Shown here: positions 1 to 5,142 of the stretch, piece by piece
How the letters are laid out: every line of letters begins with the position of its first letter
Position numbering within the stretch: position 1 is the stretch's first letter
Notes under the pieces: model-generated
The model's database searches: none
What the model was told of the DNA's origin: nothing
The model's input: the letters and a program-made list of their open reading frames with translations, nothing else
NCBI GenBank assembly: GCA_022712335.1
Contig: JALAGR010000157.1
Span: 1 to 5,142 of the forward strand
Reading direction: 5' to 3'
DNA: 5,142 nucleotides
From: Pediococcus sp.
GTDB taxonomy: Bacteria > Bacillota > Bacilli > Lactobacillales > Lactobacillaceae
Position numbers and translations under genes: made by a program

Positions 1-5
1 ATATA

Positions 6-46
6 ACAGACGTTGTAATAATAATAACTACTAAGTAATCGTCTGT
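6..46. repeat. Inverted repeat in the gene-free left flank
   Basis: Seven-base arms ACAGACG (6-12) and CGTCTGT (40-46) are exact reverse complements, separated by 27 bases that include four TAA triplets. No T-run follows on either strand, so it does not look like an intrinsic terminator. The role is unknown; it could be an operator or a chance dyad belonging to a neighbour beyond the window edge. Confidence 0.3.
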
Positions 47-82
47 AAATACAAAATGTAAAGATTTTTAAAAGGTTTTCAC

Positions 83-133
83 AAATCGTCCACTATATAT
101 TGTGGTACGGCCCAAAATATGTTAAAACGATTT
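83..133. repeat. Nested dyads downstream of the helicase gene
   Basis: An outer pair AAATCGT (83-89) and ACGATTT (127-133) encloses an inner near-palindrome at 90-105, CCAC-T-ATATAT-T-GTGG. The inner dyad can be extended by CGT (87-89) pairing with ACG (107-109) across one bulged base. It lies just past the helicase stop codon (136-138) and could fold in the 3' end of that transcript, but no U-tract follows directly, so terminator function is doubtful. Confidence 0.3.
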
Positions 134-135
134 AC

Positions 136-2487
136 CTATAGACTCCAGAACGCTTCTACCGCTTTTTGTAAATCGCTTACAGAGTATATTTTTTGATACT
201 TTTTCCAGTGCCAAGGAAATAAATTTAAATAGCGCGATGTTACAAATCGCTGATCCATTAACACAATATTTCCTCGATCATGGCGAGTTCGAATTAATCT
301 TCCCGCCGATTGGAGAACATGATTCATCCCTGGCAATTGATATGCGTATTCAAAGCCATGTCCATTTTTATCATCAAAATAATCTTTCAAAAGATTTCTT
401 TCGATACTCAATCCTGGCAATCCTACACTGACGATACCAACCCCAATTAATTGTTCGTTGACTAAATCAATTCCTTCAGAAAAAAGTCCTCCTAAAACTG
501 CAAAACCAACCAGTGTTCCCGACCGCTCCGTTCGAAAAGCATCTAAAAACGCGGTTCGTTCTTCCATACTCATTTGATTAGTTTGAGTTTGAACTTCAAT
601 TTCGGGATGCATTTCATGAAAAGCATCCGCAATTTGATTTAAATATGCGTATGACGGTCCAAAAATTAGGTAATTTCCTTCTTTAGCTTCCACCAAAGTC
701 GCAATAGAAGCAATGATATTGGGCAAGCTATGTTCACGAGCTGCGTACCTTGTGTCAATGTAATTGGTAATCAAAATATTTTGTTGTTGCTGATTAAATG
801 GTGAAGCCATACGTAACGATAATCCATCTTTACTTCCGAGCGTTTCTTGATAATATTCCACTGGGGACAGCGTTGCTGAAAAGAAAACTGCACCCCTTCC
901 TTTCTTCAAAGAAGCGTCTAAATATGGACTAGGATCTAGAATCTGTTCTTCAATTTTTATACCATCATCGGTATCTTGGATTAAAACTCGATAGCTTTCA
1001 TCAAAAAATTCACTAATTTTAACGTACGCATTATTCGCAAAAAATAAGTCTAAAATCGTACTGGTCAAATCCGTGTCAGGTTGTTTAGTTAACCATTCGC
1101 GCGTTACTTCATTGAAGTTCAACATCGCTTTTTCTAGACCATCGAGCGGATTATATTCCACCATATGGTCCTCAGCTTGGTTTTCAAACGCCTGATGAAT
1201 CAATTCAAATTCATTATCGAGCTGTGATAATCGACGCTTGACTTGCTTCGAATCAACATCACCTTTAGCTGTTTGAAACAGTTCTTGAGCCTTAACGACC
1301 AAGGCGTGTTCCACCACAGCTGAGTACATCGCCCGCGAACGCGACACTAAGTTATGCGCTTCGTCGATTAAAAAGAAGTTATTTTTATCTTCCATCGTGA
1401 AGAAGCGTTGTAAATAGACCATTGGATCAAATAGATAATTGTAATCACCAATAATTAAATCGCAAAATAGCGATAAATCTAGTGAAAATTCAAACGGATC
1501 CAGCATGTGTTTTTTAGCATAGGATTGAATCACCGTTTTATCGAATCGGTTCTCATGAGCTAAAGCATCTTCAAGCCCGTCTTTAATACGATCGTAGTAA
1601 CCAATCATGTACGGATTTTCTTCTGGCTTCATATCGACTTCTTCTGGAAAAGTGATGCGGTCTTTGGCTGTAATAGTGATACTTTTAAGCTTTAGTCCAT
1701 CCTTTTCCATCAGTTCCACAGCTTCTTCAGCGACATGTTGGGTACTCTGCTTAGCTGTGAGATAAAAAATTCGTTCAATTTTTTCTTCACCAAGTGCTTT
1801 TATCGTTGGAAACATCGTCGAAATCGTCTTTCCGGTTCCCGTTGGTGCCTCCACAAATAAACGTTGCTCCGTCAAAATCGTCTTATATACCGCCACTGCT
1901 AGATCGCGTTGACCATTTCGATATTCTGGAAATGGAAATTCCAATTTTCGGGCTGCTTGATTCCGTTTACTACGCCAATCGTTGCGTAATTTGACCCACT
2001 TTTCATATTGTTCAACTAAATCATCAAAAAAAGCGGACAATTCATCTCGCGTGAATTCTTGCTGTTTTTCAACAATATCGTCTGTCGGACGTTGATAGTA
2101 CGTGAGTTGAATGGTTACTTTTTCAAAATCTAAGTCTTGCGTTAGGATTGCGCCATAAACTTTAGCCTGACTCCAATACAATGTTTTAGTATTTTCGCTT
2201 AGCTCATCAAAAGTTGGATCAGAAGTTTTAATTTCCTCAATAAATAAGTCATCGCCAATCACCACTCCATCCGCACGTCCCTCAATGGTAAATTCTTCGC
2301 CATCCATTTCCACTATCCGTTTGACGCTATATTCTTTTTCATAATCTTCATCACGCCGGTTTTGTAGCTTACGATGGATTCGGGCGCCCTCTAGAGCTGT
2401 ATTTTGACTATTCATCGACGCATTTAAGTCACCCATTCGTAAAATAAATTCAACTAGTTGACGAATTCCAATTTTGGTCACAGCCAT
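136..2487 (-). CDS. PD-(D/E)XK nuclease fused to DinG/XPD-like DNA helicase, Fe-S cysteines lost
   Basis: A 783-residue superfamily 2 helicase (COG1199, DinG/Rad3-like) with a RecB/Cas4-type nuclease domain at its N-terminus; expected to be a cytoplasmic, ATP-dependent DNA processing or repair enzyme. Nuclease signatures are H38 in GARIH, D73 in GRADG, E85 and K87 in EEIK, and Q107/Y111 in a QxxxY motif. Helicase signatures are Q193 (Q-motif-like), Walker A GTGK (217-220), DEAH (375-378), SATL (537-540), motif V near GLFSEGID (667-674) and motif VI QSAGRLIR (726-733). As I recall the family, four Fe-S cysteines sit between Walker A and DEAH. Here the matching positions are T279, M286, N291 and D330, and the only cysteine in the whole protein is C342. 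Start: ATG 2485-2487 has AGGAGGTGA (2493-2501) five bases upstream. Divergent from the NlpC/P60 gene. The family is clear; the exact cellular role is not. Confidence 0.93.
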   Translation of the reverse strand: MAVTKIGIRQLVEFILRMGDLNASMNSQNTALEGARIHRKLQNRRDEDYEKEYSVKRIVEMDGEEFTIEGRADGVVIGDDLFIEEIKTSDPTFDELSENTKTLYWSQAKVYGAILTQDLDFEKVTIQLTYYQRPTDDIVEKQQEFTRDELSAFFDDLVEQYEKWVKLRNDWRSKRNQAARKLEFPFPEYRNGQRDLAVAVYKTILTEQRLFVEAPTGTGKTISTMFPTIKALGEEKIERIFYLTAKQSTQHVAEEAVELMEKDGLKLKSITITAKDRITFPEEVDMKPEENPYMIGYYDRIKDGLEDALAHENRFDKTVIQSYAKKHMLDPFEFSLDLSLFCDLIIGDYNYLFDPMVYLQRFFTMEDKNNFFLIDEAHNLVSRSRAMYSAVVEHALVVKAQELFQTAKGDVDSKQVKRRLSQLDNEFELIHQAFENQAEDHMVEYNPLDGLEKAMLNFNEVTREWLTKQPDTDLTSTILDLFFANNAYVKISEFFDESYRVLIQDTDDGIKIEEQILDPSPYLDASLKKGRGAVFFSATLSPVEYYQETLGSKDGLSLRMASPFNQQQQNILITNYIDTRYAAREHSLPNIIASIATLVEAKEGNYLIFGPSYAYLNQIADAFHEMHPEIEVQTQTNQMSMEERTAFLDAFRTERSGTLVGFAVLGGLFSEGIDLVNEQLIGVGIVSVGLPGLSIERNLLKDYFDDKNGHGFEYAYQLPGMNHVLQSAGRLIRTRHDRGNIVLMDQRFVTSRYLNLFPWHWKKYQKIYSVSDLQKAVEAFWSL

Positions 2488-2515
2488 TCAACTCACCTCC
2501 TATTCTTAACTTTTC

Positions 2516-2521
2516 TATTAT
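2516..2521 (+). promoter_or_regulatory. Candidate -10 for the NlpC/P60 gene
   Basis: TATTAT matches the consensus -10 at five of six bases and would place the transcript start near 2528, giving a leader of about 68 bases that contains the whole RBS-sequestering inverted repeat. There is no good -35 at the normal spacing. It overlaps the opposing -10 of the helicase almost base for base. TATAAA at 2549-2554 is a rival -10 that would exclude the left arm of the hairpin. Confidence 0.3.
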
Positions 2522-2525
2522 CCCA
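2517..2525 (-). promoter_or_regulatory. Extended -10 promoter for the nuclease-helicase
   Basis: On the minus strand the sequence reads TGG-GATAAT: an extended -10 (TGn) plus a hexamer matching TATAAT at five of six bases. The predicted start is near 2510, leaving a leader of about 22 bases with a strong SD. No convincing -35 is present, as often tolerated by extended -10 promoters. Confidence 0.4.
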
Positions 2526-2534
2526 CAAAATCCT

Positions 2535-2596
2535 TAAAGATATCCTCCTATAAAAACGTATCTACTACTTGTAACCCAATTTTAGGAGGATCTTTA
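2535..2596 (+). promoter_or_regulatory. Leader inverted repeat that would sequester the RBS and start codon
   Basis: The left arm 2535-2554 is complementary to 2580-2596, which contains the AGGAGGA Shine-Dalgarno (2584-2590) and the A of the ATG. The pairing is 2535-2539 with 2592-2596 (5 bp), a two-base bulge (2540-2541), 2542-2550 with 2583-2591 (9 bp), a one-base bulge (2551), and 2552-2554 with 2580-2582 (3 bp). That makes 17 bp around a 25-base loop. If transcribed whole, translation would be blocked until the hairpin opens, as in RNA thermometers or translational switches. The pairing is seen; the regulatory role is inferred. It matches no riboswitch class I recognise, and it is too short for the c-di-AMP (ydaO) leader often found before wall hydrolases. 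Confidence 0.5.
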
Positions 2597-3135
2597 TGCA
2601 CACCAAATTATTATTGTTTAGCACCACCGTTTTACTGGGAATGGCCTTCGGAATCCACGGCGTTTCAGCTCACGGTTGTCCGCCAGAGCCAACTTCAAAT
2701 TCCACTTCACCTTCAGCTGAAGTTCAAACCGAACCACTCCAATCACACTTAAGCTCCCCTACTTCTTTTGGAGCGATTCAGAATGTGCTATCTCAACACA
2801 TGGGTCAACCCTATCTTTGGGGCGCAACTGGTCCAACGGCGTTTGACTGTTCTGGCTTAACCCAGTTCGCTTATAAACAAGCTTTAAATATTAATTTAAA
2901 TCGGACGGCCGAACAACAGTTTAATCAGTTTCGCCACGTTAGTCACAATCAAGTCCACCCGGGAGATTTAATTTTCTTCTCTTACAATGGTGGACTTTCG
3001 ATCGACCACGTCGGAATCATTGTTGAAGGTCAAAATATGATGGTGGACGCTCAAAATCATGGTGTTGTCCGCGAATGCTACATGGCACCTTGGTGGCAAG
3101 GCTTCATCGCCGGATACGCCCGTGTAATTGAATAA
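2596..3135 (+). CDS. Secreted NlpC/P60 (C40) cell-wall peptidase
   Basis: A 179-residue exported cysteine peptidase expected to cut peptide stems of peptidoglycan, typically a gamma-D-glutamyl bond. Residues 1-25 form a signal peptide: K4, a hydrophobic core over about 5-20, and a VSA cleavage site before H26. A Ser/Thr/Pro-rich linker (about 29-57) leads to a compact NlpC/P60 domain (about 59-177) with catalytic C85 in FDCSGL and H138 in DHVGI. The third catalytic position, usually His, seems to be D151 in the VDAQN segment (Q153 is an alternative). There is no LysM, SH3 or other wall-binding domain, so it is a minimal catalytic form. Start: ATG 2596 has AGGAGGA (2584-2590) five bases upstream, inside the leader hairpin. 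Its only neighbours are a divergent helicase and a convergent MerR-like gene, so it is probably monocistronic. Specific substrate unknown. Confidence 0.92.
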   Translation: MHTKLLLFSTTVLLGMAFGIHGVSAHGCPPEPTSNSTSPSAEVQTEPLQSHLSSPTSFGAIQNVLSQHMGQPYLWGATGPTAFDCSGLTQFAYKQALNINLNRTAEQQFNQFRHVSHNQVHPGDLIFFSYNGGLSIDHVGIIVEGQNMMVDAQNHGVVRECYMAPWWQGFIAGYARVIE

Positions 3136-3137
3136 AT

Positions 3138-3169
3138 AAAAAAAGAATTCCGTTTGGAATTCTTTTTTT
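3138..3169. terminator. Shared bidirectional intrinsic terminator
   Basis: A perfect 14-bp stem, seven A then GAATTCC (3138-3151) pairing with GGAATTC then seven T (3156-3169), with loop GTTT. It carries a T-run on both strands and lies two bases after the NlpC/P60 stop codon (3133-3135) and one base from the stop codon of the convergent MerR-like gene (3171-3173), so it can end transcription from both sides. Confidence 0.93.
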
Positions 3170-3170
3170 A

Positions 3171-3701
3171 TTATCCAAAATGACGCTTCCACCAACCTTG
3201 TTTAGGTTGATCAAGAATCTTTTGGTTCTTTTCAGCTAATTCGTCAATCTTTTGTTCGAGCTTGACGTTTTCTTCGTGGTAACTTTGATTTTGTTCTAAA
3301 ACCTTCGTCAAAAGTTCCTTAAGATCAGCCATGTCTTTACTTTGAGAAGCAATGAAACGTTTCATAGATTCGTCGATAACAGCCGGTGCATTTTCTGAAC
3401 CAGTAGCATCTTCAACTTCTTCGCCATCTTCACTACTATTACCATCGTTCATCCCTAACGTAGCTTGAACAGCTTGTTTTAAGGTATGACGATCACCTAA
3501 TAGTTCGTTCATTTTAGCAAGAACTTCCATATCTTCTTCAGAATAAATTCGACGTCCACGACCATCGTGTTGGAACTTATGCCCACTGCGTTCCATTTCC
3601 TTAGCCCAGTTACCTAAGGTGGCAAGACTACCAATTCGTTCTATTTTTTCGACAACATCTGAACCTGTAACATATTCATCTGCTATAATATCTTTTGCCA
3701 T
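3171..3701 (-). CDS. MerR-type helix-turn-helix protein with C-terminal coiled coil
   Basis: A 176-residue protein. Residues about 10-80 look like a MerR-family winged helix-turn-helix: a DVVEKI helix, TLGNWAKEME recognition region, then a G-R-R-x-Y-S-EED wing followed by EVLAKMNEL. An acidic, probably disordered linker (about 84-105, SEDGEEVED) is followed by a charged helical coiled coil (about 110-163, with L/I heptad-like spacing) and an aromatic-basic tail, PKQGWWKRHFG. No ligand-binding or metal-binding domain is seen, so it is not a classic stress-sensing MerR. The layout resembles RacA-type chromosome-anchoring proteins and small MerR-HTH/coiled-coil proteins of Firmicutes; DNA binding is well supported, function is not. 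The ATG at 3699-3701 was chosen because GGGTGA lies five bases upstream. The exporter gene ends 75 bases upstream in the same orientation without a clear terminator, so read-through is possible in addition to its own promoter. Confidence 0.82.
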   Translation of the reverse strand: MAKDIIADEYVTGSDVVEKIERIGSLATLGNWAKEMERSGHKFQHDGRGRRIYSEEDMEVLAKMNELLGDRHTLKQAVQATLGMNDGNSSEDGEEVEDATGSENAPAVIDESMKRFIASQSKDMADLKELLTKVLEQNQSYHEENVKLEQKIDELAEKNQKILDQPKQGWWKRHFG

Positions 3702-3705
3702 TTTT

Positions 3706-3711
3706 TCACCC
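3706..3711 (-). promoter_or_regulatory. Ribosome binding site fixing the start of the MerR-like gene
   Basis: The minus strand reads GGGTGA, five bases before ATG 3699-3701. An upstream in-frame GTG (3711-3713) overlaps this SD and has no SD of its own, so the 176-residue form is preferred over the 180-residue one. Confidence 0.65.
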
Positions 3712-3723
3712 ACTTTGAACTTA

Positions 3724-3752
3724 ATTTTACTACATAATTTGTAACAATTGAA
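3724..3752 (-). promoter_or_regulatory. Candidate promoter of the MerR-like gene
   Basis: On the minus strand a -10 TAAAAT (3724-3729, five of six) is preceded at 17 bases by a weak -35 TTCAAT (3747-3752, three of six). The predicted start is near 3717, about 15 bases before the start codon. Confidence 0.4.
3727..3747. promoter_or_regulatory. Operator-like dyad inside the promoter of the MerR-like gene
   Basis: Arms TTACTACA (3727-3734) and TGTAACAA (3740-3747) are reverse complements at six of eight positions, including the inner TACA/TGTA, around a five-base spacer. The dyad fills the gap between the candidate -35 and -10, where MerR-family proteins usually bind, so autoregulation is plausible. 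AT-rich sequence makes chance dyads common. Confidence 0.3.
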
Positions 3753-3776
3753 GTACGATTCTAGTTAAATAAACTC

Positions 3777-5000
3777 CTACCTGTCAGCATTACTACTATT
3801 TTTAGCTTTCATTCGAGCTAATTGAAATAAAATTAGCCCCAAAAGCTCAAACCAAAAAATCAACCATGCCAACGGAGCATAACTTCGTGCCCCCATTACT
3901 CCTGCCAAAGGCGAAGCAAGTGCGCCAATGATATTCATCAATAAACCTAAAACAGCCGAAGCTGCTCCTGCGTTCGTGCGTCCACCAATGTTCATTGCCA
4001 TTGAGGTTGCCACCGTATTAACGACTCCCACACAAAATACAGCAATAAATAACGGAATAATCACTAAAATTGCAGTCGGCTGTACTAATAAACTCCCGAC
4101 CAAAAGAATTCCAGCAAACATTCCACCAATTAATCCACCATTCAAAATATCACTGTCACTAATTCGTTTTGGAAGATATCCTGGTAAGTTATTACCTAAG
4201 ATAATTCCCAAACCGTTAATTGCGTACAACATGCTAAATTGGCCTACGGTCATGTGAAAATAAGTTTGGAATACAAATGAAGATGCCGAAATATAACTAA
4301 ACAAAGATCCGAAAACCAATCCTTGTGTCAACGCAATTAGCATGAAGCGACGCTTGCCAAACATGGAACCTAATGACTTAAACGTTTGTCCCAATGTCAA
4401 ACTTCCATTATCTGTAACCGTAAGTGTCTCGGGTAAAGTAAATATCACGCCGACTACTACTAAGATACCGATGATAAATAATAGCGCAAAAATTCCTTGC
4501 CACTGAACAATTGGTAAAAGCACTCCACCAATAATCGGTGCAATAATTGGGAATGCACCATTAACAGCCATCAACATTGCATAAAATTTAGTCAACTCAT
4601 GCCCACTAAACATGTCTCTGGCGACTGCTCGAGAAAGCACTTGTCCCGTCGACCCTGCTAATCCCTGAATCAATCGGATAAAGATAAATACATAAATATT
4701 GCTAGTAAAAATTAAAACCAGCGACGTTATTGCATATAATCCAAATCCGACCATCAATGGAATTCGTCGTCCAATACGGTCACTAATCGGCCCCACAATC
4801 AGCTGTCCGACCGCCAATCCTATCAAACAAAACGTAATGCTTAACTGGAGGGTCGATGCAGACGAATGAAAAGCTCGTTGCATTTCAGGTAGTCCCGGCA
4901 AATACATATCCATTGATAATGGACCTGTAGCACTGATGGTTCCCATAAAAATTATAAGCCACCATTTCCTAGCGGTCGACATCGACATCTTCTTATCCAT
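3777..5000 (-). CDS. Bcr/CflA-type MFS drug exporter (DHA1, 12 TM)
   Basis: A 407-residue inner-membrane major facilitator transporter of the Bcr/CflA drug resistance group, expected to export drugs or metabolites by proton antiport. Evidence: twelve hydrophobic segments; the group hallmark D31-MYLPGLP after TM1; motif A G65-QLIVGPISDRIGRR in the TM2-TM3 loop with D74, R75, R78 and R79; motif B R109 with QG (112-113) in TM4; an antiporter motif C region GAFPIIAPIIGG (148-159) in TM5; and PET (190-192) after TM6. Length is normal for the family and the gene looks intact. Start: ATG 4998-5000 has AAGGAG (5011-5016) ten bases upstream; a TTG at 5007-5009 is only one base from the SD and is rejected. 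It is divergent from a gene starting at 5128, which may be its regulator (inferred from layout only). Substrate cannot be told from sequence. Confidence 0.92.
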   Translation of the reverse strand: MDKKMSMSTARKWWLIIFMGTISATGPLSMDMYLPGLPEMQRAFHSSASTLQLSITFCLIGLAVGQLIVGPISDRIGRRIPLMVGFGLYAITSLVLIFTSNIYVFIFIRLIQGLAGSTGQVLSRAVARDMFSGHELTKFYAMLMAVNGAFPIIAPIIGGVLLPIVQWQGIFALLFIIGILVVVGVIFTLPETLTVTDNGSLTLGQTFKSLGSMFGKRRFMLIALTQGLVFGSLFSYISASSFVFQTYFHMTVGQFSMLYAINGLGIILGNNLPGYLPKRISDSDILNGGLIGGMFAGILLVGSLLVQPTAILVIIPLFIAVFCVGVVNTVATSMAMNIGGRTNAGAASAVLGLLMNIIGALASPLAGVMGARSYAPLAWLIFWFELLGLILFQLARMKAKNSSNADR

Positions 5001-5010
5001 AAATACCAAT

Positions 5011-5016
5011 CTCCTT
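5011..5016 (-). promoter_or_regulatory. Ribosome binding site of the exporter
   Basis: AAGGAG on the minus strand lies ten bases from ATG 4998-5000, at the long end of normal spacing. It decides against the in-frame TTG at 5007-5009, which would sit one base away. Confidence 0.7.
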
Positions 5017-5021
5017 CTTTA

Positions 5022-5040
5022 ACACTTCAAATTCAAGTGT
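5022..5040. promoter_or_regulatory. Operator-like dyad at the exporter transcription start
   Basis: ACACTT (5022-5027) and AAGTGT (5035-5040) are exact reverse complements around seven bases, and two further inner bases on each side also pair. The dyad begins right after the predicted transcription start (about 5041) and precedes the RBS, the classic place for a repressor to block an efflux gene. It could also form a short hairpin in the leader RNA. Confidence 0.5.
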
Positions 5041-5047
5041 AACGAAA

Positions 5048-5053
5048 ATTATA
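5048..5053 (-). promoter_or_regulatory. -10 element of the exporter promoter
   Basis: A perfect TATAAT on the minus strand, placing the transcript start near 5041 and leaving a leader of about 40 bases. No good -35 is found at 16-18 bases; the expected region is CAAAAT-like and overlaps the repeat at 5062-5073, which could mean activator dependence or simply a weak -35. Confidence 0.5.
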
Positions 5054-5061
5054 TTAAAATC

Positions 5062-5073
5062 ACACATCAAATT
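5062..5073 (+). repeat. Direct repeat of the operator left half
   Basis: ACACATCAAATT (5062-5073) matches ACACTTCAAATT (5022-5033) at 11 of 12 bases, exactly 40 bases apart. A weaker third copy, ACACATAAAAT, lies at 5107-5117 just before the RBS of the partial plus-strand gene. They could be extra half-sites for one regulator of both divergent genes. Confidence 0.35.
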
Positions 5074-5088
5074 TTGTTATCCTTAGTA

Positions 5089-5097
5089 TGTTAGAAT
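5089..5097 (+). promoter_or_regulatory. Extended -10 promoter of the partial rightward gene
   Basis: TGT-TAGAAT: an extended -10 (TGn) with a hexamer matching TATAAT at five of six bases, giving a start near 5104 and a leader of about 24 bases. No clear -35 is seen. Confidence 0.45.
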
Positions 5098-5127
5098 TGT
5101 TAGTTGACACATAAAATCGAGGTAATC

Positions 5128-5142
5128 ATGAATAATAAAGAA
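5128..5142 (+). CDS. Start of an unidentified gene, cut by the window edge
   Basis: ATG 5128-5130 opens a frame reading MNNKE up to the last base, with GAGGT (5119-5123) four bases upstream and an extended -10 at a sensible distance. Only five codons are visible, so the product cannot be named. Its divergent position relative to an efflux gene with an operator-like dyad suggests, but does not show, a TetR- or MarR-type regulator. Confidence 0.6.

Noticed and set aside
238..247. TGTTACAAAT matching part of the MerR-like promoter dyad
   Set aside because: A single ten-base AT-rich match within helicase coding sequence without a second arm; likely chance.
237..431. Plus-strand open frame of 64 codons antisense to the helicase C-terminus (another of 66 codons at 1794-1994)
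   Set aside because: Both lie opposite conserved helicase or nuclease coding sequence and show no RBS or family signature.
136..2487. Nuclease-helicase as a CRISPR- or phage-defence component
   Set aside because: The nuclease resembles the Cas4/RecB fold, but no repeats, cas genes or other defence genes are nearby and this fusion looks like a widespread housekeeping-type family.
2535..2595. c-di-AMP (ydaO) riboswitch before the wall hydrolase
   Set aside because: The available leader is about 60-70 bases and forms one simple hairpin, far shorter and simpler than that riboswitch class.
2668..2679. Possible lipobox ending at C28 of the NlpC/P60 protein
   Set aside because: The residues before C28 are A-H-G; His at that place does not fit a lipobox, and VSA before H26 is a good signal peptidase I site.
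2968..3195. Minus-strand open frame of 75 codons across the peptidase 3' end and terminator
   Set aside because: It runs through the perfect terminator stem and antisense to the conserved NlpC/P60 domain; no plausible RBS or motif.
3702..3713. In-frame GTG start four codons upstream of the MerR-like ATG
   Set aside because: The GTG overlaps the GGGTGA Shine-Dalgarno that serves ATG 3699-3701 and has no SD of its own.
3928..4257. Plus-strand open frame of 109 codons inside the exporter
   Set aside because: It is the antisense of a clear MFS gene; its lack of stops follows from the membrane-protein codon pattern, and its translation shows no recognisable motif.
5001..5009. In-frame TTG start for the exporter
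   Set aside because: It lies one base from AAGGAG, too close for initiation; ATG 4998-5000 is better placed.
5104..5109. Consensus -35 TTGACA on the plus strand
   Set aside because: A matching -10 would fall on the start codon at 5128, so it cannot drive that gene with normal spacing.

Overview
The window is AT-rich chromosomal DNA from a low-GC Gram-positive bacterium, most likely a lactic acid bacterium (Lactobacillales, probably Lactobacillaceae). The evidence is strong AGGAGG-type ribosome binding sites, a Gram-positive secreted NlpC/P60 protein with a simple signal peptide, and a DinG/XPD-type helicase that has lost its iron-sulphur cysteines. The genus is not certain. There is no sign of a mobile element, CRISPR array, RNA gene or phage module.

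Layout: bases 1-135 hold no gene, only two imperfect inverted repeats. A large nuclease-helicase (136-2487, minus strand) is divergent from a small secreted NlpC/P60 cell-wall peptidase (2596-3135, plus). They share a 108-base intergenic region with overlapping candidate -10 elements, plus a long inverted repeat that would bury the peptidase ribosome binding site and start codon in an RNA hairpin. The peptidase converges on a MerR-type helix-turn-helix/coiled-coil protein (3171-3701, minus), and the two share one bidirectional terminator that abuts both stop codons. Upstream of that gene, in the same orientation, is a 12-TM Bcr/CflA-type MFS exporter (3777-5000, minus). The exporter is divergent from a gene that starts at 5128 and runs off the window after five codons. 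The exporter/partial-gene intergenic region carries an exact-arm operator-like dyad just downstream of a perfect TATAAT.

The genes do not form one obvious pathway: DNA repair/processing, cell-wall turnover, a DNA-binding coiled-coil protein and drug/metabolite efflux. The best leads are regulatory and structural: the anti-Shine-Dalgarno leader of the peptidase, the loss of all Fe-S ligands from an otherwise intact nuclease-helicase, and the operator-like dyads in front of the exporter and the MerR-like gene. I found no convincing new multi-gene system.
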